A stretch of 10,306 nucleotides of DNA from Campylobacter sp. (GTDB taxonomy: Bacteria; Campylobacterota; Campylobacteria; Campylobacterales; Campylobacteraceae), in the NCBI GenBank assembly GCA_017506845.1, contig JAFVMP010000102.1:1-10306 (forward strand). The letters run 5' to 3'. Made by a program: the position numbers and the translations under genes. Position 1 is the stretch's first letter; every line of letters starts with the position of its first letter. Positions 1 through 6,611 of the stretch are shown one piece after another. The notes beneath the pieces were generated by a model. The model ran no database searches, had not been told where the DNA came from, and saw nothing but the letters and a program-made list of their open reading frames with translations.

Positions 1-123
1 AAGAGCTACAAAAAATATACATATTTTAAGTAAAAATCTTGGTAGTAAATTTACTAAATTTATAGTTAAATTTAGCCAAAAATATCCAGCTTTTTCTTTT
101 CTTTGCCACCAGTTTTTAGCCAT
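1..123 (-). CDS. LpxL/HtrB-like lysophospholipid acyltransferase, N-terminal fragment (3' end outside window)
   Basis: An open frame starts at an ATG (123-121) inside the end of the glycosyltransferase gene and stays open for 41 codons to the window edge. The start shares eight bases (ATGGCTAA) with the upstream stop, the coupled arrangement seen throughout this operon. The visible peptide begins MAKNWWQRKEKAGYFW and continues with a hydrophobic, Leu-rich stretch with one Pro-Arg. This resembles the N-terminus of LpxL/HtrB-type acyltransferases, whose first segment anchors them to the inner membrane. The catalytic HX4D motif would lie downstream and cannot be seen. From memory, the enterobacterial ape locus has a single protein joining a family-2 glycosyltransferase to this kind of acyltransferase; here the two parts are separate genes. 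Inferred role: acylating the polyene glycolipid or its anchor. The gene is likely real; the family call is moderate. Confidence 0.7.
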   Translation of the reverse strand, partial: MAKNWWQRKEKAGYFWLNLTINLVNLLPRFLLKICIFFVAL

Positions 124-838
124 TTTTACCCTTTTTAAAATATTTATCGAATGCGAATTTAGGTAGGCTAAAAAAGTGCTTAGCATGCATTTTGCTAATT
201 AACAAATTATCTCTAAGAGCTTTAAAATGCGATATTCCTCCATCATATTTGACCAATACATCACACCATTTAAAGCAAATTCTAGCCTTATATGCTAAGA
301 GTAAAATATCTATATCAAAATCCATTCTATTGCTTTTGCATTTTATAAGCAGTGGATAGATTAGCTTTAATGGATAGACTCTCATTCCACACATTGTATC
401 TTTTATATCGCCACCTAAGGTATTGATATATACCCAAAAGCTAGTTATTTTTCTGCCATATAGTCTAGATTTTGGAGCATCTGCTCCATATATTGGATTT
501 GTACAAATTAGTGCGTTTGGATTTGATTTTGACAAATCTAAAATTTTATCAATCTTGCTTAGTTCGTGCTGCATATCAGCATCAATTTGAAATATATGGG
601 TATAATTTTGCTCATTAGCTAGAGCTAGCCCGCTTTTAATAGCTGCACCTTTACCGCCATTTTGTGTTCGTGTTAAAATCTGAGCATTTAAGTTTTTTAG
701 AGCATTTTTAGCATTTTGGTCTGAGCCATCATCTACTATTATAATATCAATATTATAACGCTTTAAATAATTGCATAAGTTAGCAATTGTATCAGGATGA
801 TTGTAATATGGGATTAAAAATGCAAATTTCATATTCAT
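116..838 (-). CDS. Family 2 glycosyltransferase of the aryl polyene locus
   Basis: A 240-residue GT-A fold glycosyltransferase of family 2. Visible motifs are VDDGS at residues 35-39 (nucleotide-sugar binding), NGGKGAA at 60-66, the metal-binding DADMQH at 86-91 (a DxD variant) and DTMCGMRVYP at 147-156, a pattern typical of dolichyl-phosphate-mannose-synthase-like enzymes. There is no clear membrane span after the catalytic domain, so it is probably cytoplasmic or peripheral. Its start overlaps the ligase gene by four bases (ATGA), and its end overlaps the next acyltransferase gene by eight. A second Met at residue 3 is an equally possible start. In APE loci, glycosyltransferase-acyltransferase functions are thought to build the lipid or sugar anchor of the polyene; the sugar and acceptor cannot be read from the sequence. 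Confidence 0.88.
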   Translation of the reverse strand: MNMKFAFLIPYYNHPDTIANLCNYLKRYNIDIIIVDDGSDQNAKNALKNLNAQILTRTQNGGKGAAIKSGLALANEQNYTHIFQIDADMQHELSKIDKILDLSKSNPNALICTNPIYGADAPKSRLYGRKITSFWVYINTLGGDIKDTMCGMRVYPLKLIYPLLIKCKSNRMDFDIDILLLAYKARICFKWCDVLVKYDGGISHFKALRDNLLISKMHAKHFFSLPKFAFDKYFKKGKNG

Positions 839-2433
839 TGGGCGATCTTTAACCTACCATTTGCACACTCTTTATCATTAGCAAATAGTGTGAAATATAG
901 TTTATTTGAAGTTATTTTAATCTCTAAATTTGCCATATCGCATGGGCGTAGAAAATTTGTAAATTTAATACTCTCTATTTGTGTAATAGATTCGTTATGG
1001 ATTTGTAAATGCTCTTTAATAACATCAAATACAAATCCCAATTGAACAAATCCAGGAACAAGGGGGAAATTTAAAAAGTGACCGTTAAAATAAAAACACC
1101 CTTCATCTATGTATGCGCTAGCTTTTAGTGAATCTGACTCTTTTGAAATCAGGTTAAATTTAGGCTTTATCTGCTCATTTATAGAGGCTAGAAAGTCGCT
1201 TTTAGGTATTTTGCCTTGATTATTTATAGGAAGGCTTGAGCGTATATAAAAATATCTAAGTTTATTGCCGTATTTGTTTTTAACTATAGAGCTTATATTA
1301 TCTACTATAGCTTTTTTACCTTTAGTTTTATATAGCTTTTTTCCCTCATCGCTTAAAACTAAAATAGCTGCTAAACGCTTGTATCTATCATCTTGCGCTA
1401 TGGCTACAGTATTTATAAGCGGGCTTTGTTTGATGAGATTTTCTATACCATCTAGGCTTACTCTGCGGTCGTGAAGTTTGATTATTCTATCATATCTACC
1501 AATAATTTTAAAGCTATCTTTGTTAAATTCTGCGCAATCATTAGATATAAATCCATTATCTAAATCTAGCCATGGTGAGCGAATGATTAGACGGTTTTCA
1601 TCATCGCATTTTATATCAACACTAGGAAAAGCTTTAAAATTTTCACCATCACCATAGGCTATTACACCTGTTTCACTACTGCCATAAATTTCAGTTATAG
1701 TAGCGCTTAACTTGCTTTGTAGGCTTTTTAATATATCTAGATTGAGTTTTGACCCAGCTGTAAATATCATTTTAATTTTATTAAATTGGCTCATATTTTT
1801 TTGCCTAGATAGTGATTCTAAAAGTACTGGAGAACTAATTAAAATCAGTTCATCATCATCACTACAAAGGTCAATATTTTGAGCTAAAATCTCTGGATAT
1901 GTTAAGTTTTGTGTATAGACTTTACAGCCGCTAATTAAAGCTGTAAAAACCTTAAAAGTAAGGCCAAAAAGATGCTGATGAGATACACTTGAGAGAAATG
2001 TATGGGTATTGCTGATATTAAAAAATGAGCGTAAAAACTCACCCTCTTTGACCATTTGATCAATTGATTTTTCTATATTTTTACGCTCTCCGCTACTACC
2101 TGAGGTTTGAATATAAAAGGTTGAATTTAAATTTAGTTTGATTTTAGAACTATTTGACTCTATGTTTCTAGTTAAAATATCAATAACTACCTCATCATCA
2201 ATAAATGGTCTAGCATTATTAGAATAATAATATGGCAAAAGATATGGCTTGCCACCAGATAAAATAGAGCCAAAAAATGCTACTAAAAATAGGTATCCAT
2301 CATCTGTAAATATATCAATCTCATCGAATTTATTATATGTTGCAAATTTAGATACATCTTCTAAAAATTCATCAAAGCTTTTTATCTTATTTTGAGATAT
2401 AAAAGTTGAATTTGGGTTAAAAATCTCTCTCAT
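835..2433 (-). CDS. apeH: Acyl-ACP ligase fused to C-terminal hotdog dehydratase (ApeH-ApeI-like fusion)
   Basis: The 532-residue protein has two parts. Residues 1 to about 420 form an AMP-dependent acyl ligase: TSGSSGERK (110-118) is the phosphate-binding loop, GSSETG (251-256) the core A5 motif, GRYDRIIK (312-319) the hinge region, and GKIPKSDF (407-414) carries the likely catalytic Lys408. Residues about 427-532 form a short hotdog domain with FNGHFLNFPLVPG (449-461), the FabZ-type active-site His signature. In the characterised ape system the ligase (ApeH) activates the aryl starter acid and loads it onto an ACP, while the dehydratase (ApeI) is a separate small protein; here they are one chain. 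At the position of the FabZ catalytic Glu, 14 residues after His452, there is Gly466, so the domain probably needs a partner such as ApeP. The start forms TAATG with the apeG stop. The domain calls are firm; substrate is inferred. Confidence 0.9.
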   Translation of the reverse strand: MREIFNPNSTFISQNKIKSFDEFLEDVSKFATYNKFDEIDIFTDDGYLFLVAFFGSILSGGKPYLLPYYYSNNARPFIDDEVVIDILTRNIESNSSKIKLNLNSTFYIQTSGSSGERKNIEKSIDQMVKEGEFLRSFFNISNTHTFLSSVSHQHLFGLTFKVFTALISGCKVYTQNLTYPEILAQNIDLCSDDDELILISSPVLLESLSRQKNMSQFNKIKMIFTAGSKLNLDILKSLQSKLSATITEIYGSSETGVIAYGDGENFKAFPSVDIKCDDENRLIIRSPWLDLDNGFISNDCAEFNKDSFKIIGRYDRIIKLHDRRVSLDGIENLIKQSPLINTVAIAQDDRYKRLAAILVLSDEGKKLYKTKGKKAIVDNISSIVKNKYGNKLRYFYIRSSLPINNQGKIPKSDFLASINEQIKPKFNLISKESDSLKASAYIDEGCFYFNGHFLNFPLVPGFVQLGFVFDVIKEHLQIHNESITQIESIKFTNFLRPCDMANLEIKITSNKLYFTLFANDKECANGRLKIAQ

Positions 2434-3002
2434 TACTCTACCTGTAAAATAAAATTTCTATACAAAATCTCAGCACCAAATAATATTCCAATTAAAATAT
2501 AGCTAACTACACCACAATATAAAGTCCAATATATTTTATCATCTAAAAATATCAAAATAAATGATATAAGTGCGTTTAAAATAAAAAATATAATCCAAAT
2601 TTTGGTTAAATTTCTAGTATAGCTAATAGCTTTTTGGTCTAATATTTTACCTTTTAGACTGGCTTGCTTTTTGGCTATTTTAGTAATTAGTGCCTCATCT
2701 TTTAAGGATATGGCAAAAATAGTACCAAGTAAAGCATTTATAAAAATTGGATATAAATATGCAAGCTCTTGTATATTTGCAAAAAAATATATCAAAAAAA
2801 TAGCGCTTAATACTGCCCAAATAGCCTGTTGATAACTCTCTTGTACGCTTAACATTCGCAATAAACAAACAAGAGCCATAGAGGCAAATAATATCTCACT
2901 TTCTGGAAAAAAATAGAGCGCAAAGGGATAGCAAATCCCAATGCAAATTAAGATAATATTAAATAGTTTAAGAAATTTGGGATAATTTCTCAAAGACAAC
3001 AT
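2433..3002 (-). CDS. apeG: Integral membrane protein ApeG (COG4648-like)
   Basis: A 189-residue, very hydrophobic protein with about six predicted membrane segments (near residues 14-32, 36-51, 60-76, 82-99, 133-153 and 158-180) and a basic loop around 105-135. The segment YPIFINALLGTIFAISL (84-100) matches the most conserved part of the COG4648 membrane proteins that sit between the ACP and ligase genes of APE loci. No enzymatic motif is visible and the function of the family is unknown to me; an inner-membrane role in lipid attachment or export is a guess from context. The ATG at 3002 lies 35 bases inside apeF, but AGGAG nine bases upstream supports it, and any later Met would remove the first membrane segment. 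It is followed by apeH with a one-base overlap. Confidence 0.82.
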   Translation of the reverse strand: MLSLRNYPKFLKLFNIILICIGICYPFALYFFPESEILFASMALVCLLRMLSVQESYQQAIWAVLSAIFLIYFFANIQELAYLYPIFINALLGTIFAISLKDEALITKIAKKQASLKGKILDQKAISYTRNLTKIWIIFFILNALISFILIFLDDKIYWTLYCGVVSYILIGILFGAEILYRNFILQVE

Positions 3003-3228
3003 TTACAATATCTCCTAAAGTGCGAACCTCTTTAAAGGCTGCAGCCTCCATTCTATAGCCTGTTTTTTTCTTGATATGATCAATCATATCAATCGCATCA
3101 ATGCTATCAATCTCTAGATCTTCATATAGTTTTGCTTCAAGTTTGATTTTTTCTTTAGGAATTTCAAATAATTCAACTAAAGCATTACTAAGCATATCAA
3201 ATATCTCTTCTTTGCTCATTTTATTCAT
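2968..3228 (-). CDS. apeF: Acyl carrier protein ApeF
   Basis: An 86-residue acyl carrier protein. The phosphopantetheine attachment site is LEIDSIDAIDMIDHI, with Ser42 as the modified residue, and the protein has the usual four-helix ACP length and acidic helix II. It would carry aryl starter or polyene intermediates in the cytoplasm for the ketosynthases, reductase and dehydratases encoded alongside. It differs clearly from the neighbouring ApeE: the Ser motif is DSIDAIDM rather than DSVDALEL and the C-terminal half is more basic, so the two ACPs probably have separate partners. The start overlaps the apeE stop by four bases (ATGA) and is preceded by AAGGA at good spacing, which favours the first Met over Met4. 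Confidence 0.92.
   Translation of the reverse strand: MNKMSKEEIFDMLSNALVELFEIPKEKIKLEAKLYEDLEIDSIDAIDMIDHIKKKTGYRMEAAAFKEVRTLGDIVNVVFEKLSQIS
3012..3016 (-). promoter_or_regulatory. Ribosome binding site inside apeF that supports the apeG start
   Basis: AGGAG on the minus strand lies nine bases before the apeG ATG at 3002 and is embedded in Gly-Asp codons near the apeF end. It supports the 35-base overlap of apeF and apeG as real rather than a mis-chosen start. The same 11-base word AGGAGATATTG precedes apeC (4904-4894), also encoding Gly-Asp-Ile. Confidence 0.55.
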
Positions 3229-3482
3229 TGGTTTTCCTTTTGTTGTGCAATAAATTCGCTTAAGCTTTTTACACTATAAAATATAGATTTTAAATCCATT
3301 GTTTTAGCGTTTAGTTCTATATTGTATTGTTTTTTAATAGCTAAGCTAAGTTCTAAAGCATCGACGCTATCAAGACCTAAGCCATCATTAAAAAGTGGCG
3401 CATTTTCATCTATATCGCTAAGTTTTAAATCTGGCAAATTTAGCGATGTTATAATTAATTGTTTGATTTCATCAACTAACAT
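3225..3482 (-). CDS. apeE: Acyl carrier protein ApeE
   Basis: An 85-residue acyl carrier protein with the attachment motif GLGLDSVDALELSLAIKK, where Ser39 takes the phosphopantetheine arm. The helix I region is typical (VDEIKQLIITSLN), followed by the DIDENAPLF loop. Together with ApeF it provides the two carrier proteins expected of an APE polyketide synthase; in the studied enterobacterial system the ACPs are reported to have different roles in loading and elongation, but which one does which here cannot be read from the sequence. The ATG overlaps the end of apeD by seven bases and is preceded by AAAGGAG at five bases, a strong ribosome binding site embedded in the apeD C-terminal codons. 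It ends in the ATGA overlap with apeF. Confidence 0.93.
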   Translation of the reverse strand: MLVDEIKQLIITSLNLPDLKLSDIDENAPLFNDGLGLDSVDALELSLAIKKQYNIELNAKTMDLKSIFYSVKSLSEFIAQQKENQ

Positions 3483-4219
3483 TTAATCTCCTTTTGATAA
3501 ATTTCATTCATTTGTTTATGTAGTGTTTTGACACGAATTGTATTTGGTTTATCGATTAAGAATTTATCAAGTATCAAATCATCTGATATTTTGATTTTAT
3601 ATTTTATCTTACTTTTTGGTGTTTTATACCATTTAACTCCTTTTTGGAGTGAACGTGGATTCATATCAATAAATATTGGTGTTAAAATTTTTGCTCCATG
3701 AATTGCCATATAAAATGGTGCTTTATGAAAACTTATACTATCTTTTGTGCGTGTACCTTCAGGAAATATAAGCAAACTATCGCCTGATTTTAGTACGCTT
3801 AAGCTTTTGTTTAAAAGCTCTTCATCTTCGCTATTTACGATATAATTAGCAGCTTTAATAGCAGGACTTAGAAATATATTTTTAGCTAGGTCGCTTTTTA
3901 CTACGCAGTTTATACGACGCACCTTAGAAAGGATAAAGACAACATCTAAAAGAGATGGATGGTTGGCTATAATTATTTGGCTAGGTTTTCCAAGGCGACT
4001 AAAATCTTTAAATTCATAATCTAAATAGCCTAAAATTTTTGTACAAAATATAAAAAATTTCCATGCTAAATAGACTAAATCTCTAGCAATATTTTCAAAG
4101 AATTTAATCCTATTTAGCCTAATGGCAATTAATGGTAAAAAAAGAATATTTCCAATCAAACAGATAAATCCAAACCAAGAAAATAAAAATCCAACAAGTA
4201 AAATTCTAATTACTATCAT
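3476..4219 (-). CDS. apeD: PlsC-like 1-acyl-glycerol-phosphate acyltransferase family protein ApeD
   Basis: A 247-residue membrane-associated acyltransferase of the PlsC/LPLAT family. The N-terminus has one long or two short hydrophobic segments (residues about 3-33). The catalytic NHPSLLD motif (86-92) gives the His87-X4-Asp92 pair, and FPEGTRTK (152-159) is the glycerophosphate-binding block. The order and spacing match active family members, so it should be catalytic. In APE loci such an enzyme is thought to acylate the lipid anchor or transfer the polyene acyl chain from ACP to a lipid acceptor; the acceptor is unknown. The ATG overlaps the apeC end by 14 bases and the gene overlaps apeE by seven. 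A second acyltransferase of a different family (LpxL-like) starts at the far end of the window, so the locus has at least two. Confidence 0.9.
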   Translation of the reverse strand: MIVIRILLVGFLFSWFGFICLIGNILFLPLIAIRLNRIKFFENIARDLVYLAWKFFIFCTKILGYLDYEFKDFSRLGKPSQIIIANHPSLLDVVFILSKVRRINCVVKSDLAKNIFLSPAIKAANYIVNSEDEELLNKSLSVLKSGDSLLIFPEGTRTKDSISFHKAPFYMAIHGAKILTPIFIDMNPRSLQKGVKWYKTPKSKIKYKIKISDDLILDKFLIDKPNTIRVKTLHKQMNEIYQKEIKC

Positions 4220-4886
4220 TTAAACCCCAGCTCCATCTAAGAGTAGAATCTATATTCCAATTAGAGCATAAATTATTATTTAACGCTTTTAATAGGCTAA
4301 ATGCACTTGTGTAAATTTGATAATCTTTTGGTTGATTTTGATTAAACTCAAGTGAGCAAATTCGTCCAGCACTTTTATCCAAAAGCAAGCCTAAGGCATA
4401 ATATGAAAAATCAACTAAATCACTAGAAAACTCTTCGTAATTGATTAAAATTACCTTTTGATTGGGCTTTATAAAAGCATCAATAATACCATATTCAAGA
4501 CTACTTTTAGCACTTATGCTTGATATCTCATTTTGATTTTGATAAAAAATTGCCATTTGGGCTGGGGTTGCATTTAGCACAGATAGTGAAAATGCAGTAG
4601 GGGAGACAAAATCATCTTTTAATGTTTTAAGCAGATTTACGCACTGCTTGCTTTCGCCACTAAAAGAGCTAAATATTATCGGTATTGTTTTTAGCTCTTG
4701 TGGGCTAAGATCAAATGAATTTACTATGCTTAATGCGGATTTTAAAGCATAACCCATTCTTCTTTGTTCTAAGGCTGAAAAATCAAGCTTAAAATCTTTT
4801 TGATATATATTTAAGCTTTTAAACTCATCAGGTAGTATAAAATTTGAAGATATTATAGCGTCTGCTTTTAAAATCCCAATTTGCAT
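4206..4886 (-). CDS. apeC: Ketosynthase-like chain length factor ApeC (no active-site Cys)
   Basis: A 226-residue protein resembling only the N-terminal half of a beta-ketoacyl synthase. The block SPTAFSLSVLNATPAQMAI (95-113) is typical of the short ketosynthase-like proteins of APE loci (the Ketoacyl-synt_2 type). Where a true ketosynthase has its Cys (as in CACTS of ApeO), this protein reads ISAKSSLEYG (124-133), so the nucleophile is missing. It is therefore expected to act as a non-catalytic partner controlling chain length, forming the ApeO:ApeC heterodimer described for the enterobacterial system. The frame is open up to 4943, but the chosen ATG at 4886 forms TAATG with the upstream stop, begins the family-like MQIGILKADAII, and avoids a basic, unrelated 19-residue extension. 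Confidence 0.87.
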   Translation of the reverse strand: MQIGILKADAIISSNFILPDEFKSLNIYQKDFKLDFSALEQRRMGYALKSALSIVNSFDLSPQELKTIPIIFSSFSGESKQCVNLLKTLKDDFVSPTAFSLSVLNATPAQMAIFYQNQNEISSISAKSSLEYGIIDAFIKPNQKVILINYEEFSSDLVDFSYYALGLLLDKSAGRICSLEFNQNQPKDYQIYTSAFSLLKALNNNLCSNWNIDSTLRWSWGLNDSN

Positions 4887-5314
4887 TATTTGGCAATATC
4901 TCCTTTTAGAGTTACACCAGTCATTAAAGTGCCGACACCGCATTGAAAATTAGTTTTTGAATCATATGGAATCTTTTTAAACCATCCAGTAAGATTTACA
5001 ACTTTAGTACCGCCTTCTTGTTTGGCACGCTGAAAAAATTGAATAATTGCTGAGTGAAATGCTCTAGTGCAAGATTCTTCAGCAGATTTGCCTACTTTAT
5101 TTGCTTTTTTATTTGTAGTTAGTTGTTTCATAAAAATTTTATCATTTTTACCGCTATTGCTACCAAATTTAAACTTAACACTATTATCGATATAGCCTTG
5201 TTTTATAGCCTCTTCAATAGCAGGCTTAATTGGTAGATATATTATATCATCTGCAGCAACTGCACTTAGACTAAGAGCGCTAATGCAACTAATAGAAACT
5301 AATATTTTTTTCAT
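4886..5314 (-). CDS. Small secreted protein with two cysteines (family often labelled 'excinuclease ATPase subunit')
   Basis: A 142-residue protein with a clear Sec signal peptide: MKK, a hydrophobic core at residues 4-19 and AVA-ADD with likely cleavage after Ala20. The mature part is hydrophilic, with FKFGSNSGK near 48-56, a helix with Cys82 (EESCTRAFHSAIIQFFQRA) and a C-terminal region with GGTKVVNL (101-108), Cys125 and GTLMTGVTLKGD. From memory this pattern matches a family of small periplasmic proteins that databases often call 'excinuclease ATPase subunit' and that accompany APE clusters. There is no Walker motif or other nuclease feature, so that label is surely wrong here. The two Cys could form a periplasmic disulfide. 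It is the only gene here with a real upstream gap and follows AAGGGG at six bases. Function unknown; an envelope or export role is inferred from position. Confidence 0.82.
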   Translation of the reverse strand: MKKILVSISCISALSLSAVAADDIIYLPIKPAIEEAIKQGYIDNSVKFKFGSNSGKNDKIFMKQLTTNKKANKVGKSAEESCTRAFHSAIIQFFQRAKQEGGTKVVNLTGWFKKIPYDSKTNFQCGVGTLMTGVTLKGDIAK

Positions 5315-5396
5315 AAATAACCCCTTGAAATAAATTAAAAAGGTTTCAATTTTAGCTAAATTTACCTAATTTTTTACTTATGTTTCTAGCTATATT
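5315..5396 (-). promoter_or_regulatory. 82-nt intergenic region with possible internal promoter
   Basis: This is the only non-coding gap in the window, between the apeR stop and the secreted-protein start; every other junction overlaps or abuts. It is almost entirely A/T. A possible Campylobacter-type -10 element, TAAAAT, lies at 5354-5349 on the minus strand within TTTAGCTAAAATTG, about 35 bases before the ATG; these organisms often lack a recognisable -35 box. The palindromic word TAGCTA occurs twice (5387-5392 and 5353-5358). A six-base inverted repeat TTGAAA/TTTCAA (5344-5349 and 5325-5330) flanks 13 bases near the start codon. There is no GC-rich hairpin with a U-run, so I do not see a terminator. 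The promoter call is tentative; the strong AAGGGG ribosome binding site at its end is clear. Confidence 0.3.
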
Positions 5397-6611
5397 TTAA
5401 ACTTTTTTAAAGATTAATGATGTATTTACTCCGCCAAAGGCAAAGTTATTATTCATCACATAATTAGTTTTAATCTCTCTAAAATCTTGTAAATAATCTA
5501 ATTTAGCACACTCTTTATCAATCTCTTTTAGATTTATAGTAGGAGCAAAAAGACCTTCGTTCATCATCTCGATACTAGCTATACTCTCTATAGCTCCACA
5601 CGCACCTAATGTGTGGCCTATATAGCTTTTAAGTGAGCTAATGGCGATTTTATCTCCAAATACTTTATTAGTAGCATAGGATTCTACTATATCTCCCCAT
5701 TTTGTAGCTGTAGCATGTGCGTTTAAATAGCCAATATCACTAGGTAAAATTTGAGCATCTTTTAAGGCTAACTCCATAGCGCTTTGCATAGTTTTGGCTT
5801 CTGGTTTGGTAATATGTACGCCATCACAAGTAGAGCCAAATCCTACAATCTCAGCAATTGGTGTTGTACCTCTTGATAGCATACTCTCTTCAGATTCTAA
5901 AACAAGCATACACGCACCTTCACCAATAACCAATCCATCACGATTAGCATCAAATGGGCTTGGGGTTAAATTTGGTGTAGAGTTTTTTTGACTTGTAGCA
6001 TATAATGAGTTAAAAACATAACACTCGCTAGGGCAAAGCTCCTCAGCGCCACCTGCTAGCATCATTGGAATTTGGCCATATTTAATAGCCTCATATGAAT
6101 AGCCTATAGCGTGTGAAGCTGAAGTGCAGGCTGATGATGTGGGAATCATTCTACCTTTTAAGCCATAAAATATAGCTATATTTGCCGCTGTTGTGTGTGG
6201 CATTGATTTTATATATGAGTTTGCATTACAATCACTCTCTCCCATAAATAAAAGCTTTGCAAGCTGCATAACAGCATCTGTGCTACCAGTGCTTGAGCCA
6301 CTAGCTACACCCATTCTGCCATCTTGAATTCTCTCATCTTTATAAAGTCCAGCCATTTGCAAAGCCAGCCCAGCTGCTTCAACACTATATTGCGAGACTC
6401 TACCTAAGCTTCTTAGCTGCTTTCTGCTCCAATCTTTTGGATAATGATAGTCTAAAATTGGCGCACCAAGATATGTAGTTAGCTCTTTATATTGCTCCCA
6501 ATCTTTCATATATTTAACCGCATTTTGTTTTTTTAATAAAGCAGACCTAAACTCAGCCCAGCTTTTACCAAAGGCACTTACAATCCCATATCCTGTTATA
6601 AATACTCTCAA
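5397..6611 (-). CDS. apeR: Beta-ketoacyl-ACP synthase ApeR
   Basis: A complete condensing enzyme of about 404 residues (405 if read from the GTG at 6614). Numbered from the GTG, it carries the nucleophile in SSACTSASHAIG (Cys163), His300 in LNAHATATKWGD, His334 in SYIGHTLGACGA and the C-terminal FAFGGVNTS (391-399). The Cys-His-His triad is intact, so it should be active. In the known APE system ApeR is the ketosynthase outside the ApeO:ApeC heterodimer, and a priming or supporting role is inferred. Start choice: the coding frame offers GTG (6614) and TTG (6611). GGAGG at 6622-6618 lies three bases from the GTG but six from the TTG. The TTG also gives the TTGA stop-start overlap seen at apeO, so TTG is preferred. 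The gene is followed by the 82-nt gap. Confidence 0.93.
   Translation of the reverse strand: MRVFITGYGIVSAFGKSWAEFRSALLKKQNAVKYMKDWEQYKELTTYLGAPILDYHYPKDWSRKQLRSLGRVSQYSVEAAGLALQMAGLYKDERIQDGRMGVASGSSTGSTDAVMQLAKLLFMGESDCNANSYIKSMPHTTAANIAIFYGLKGRMIPTSSACTSASHAIGYSYEAIKYGQIPMMLAGGAEELCPSECYVFNSLYATSQKNSTPNLTPSPFDANRDGLVIGEGACMLVLESEESMLSRGTTPIAEIVGFGSTCDGVHITKPEAKTMQSAMELALKDAQILPSDIGYLNAHATATKWGDIVESYATNKVFGDKIAISSLKSYIGHTLGACGAIESIASIEMMNEGLFAPTINLKEIDKECAKLDYLQDFREIKTNYVMNNNFAFGGVNTSLIFKKV

Noticed and set aside
1265..1474. Plus-strand open frame over the ligase gene
   Set aside because: It lies wholly within a clearly coding minus-strand gene, has no recognisable domain and no convincing ribosome binding site. 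The other plus-strand frames (around 5794-5991, 6663-6884, 7462-7731, 8790-8996 and 9725-9910) were rejected for the same reasons.
4887..4943. Upstream extension of apeC to the Met at 4943
   Set aside because: The added 19 residues are basic and Cys-rich, overlap the secreted-protein gene and match nothing in the family. The ATG at 4886 forms TAATG with the upstream stop and gives a family-like N-terminus.
4886..5314. Excinuclease ATPase subunit as a function for the secreted protein
   Set aside because: There is no Walker A or B motif, the protein is 142 residues, and it carries a Sec signal peptide. DNA repair in the cytoplasm is not credible.
5325..5349. TTGAAA/TTTCAA inverted repeat as a terminator after apeR
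   Set aside because: The stem is six A/T-rich base pairs with a 13-base loop and no U-run after it, too weak for intrinsic termination.
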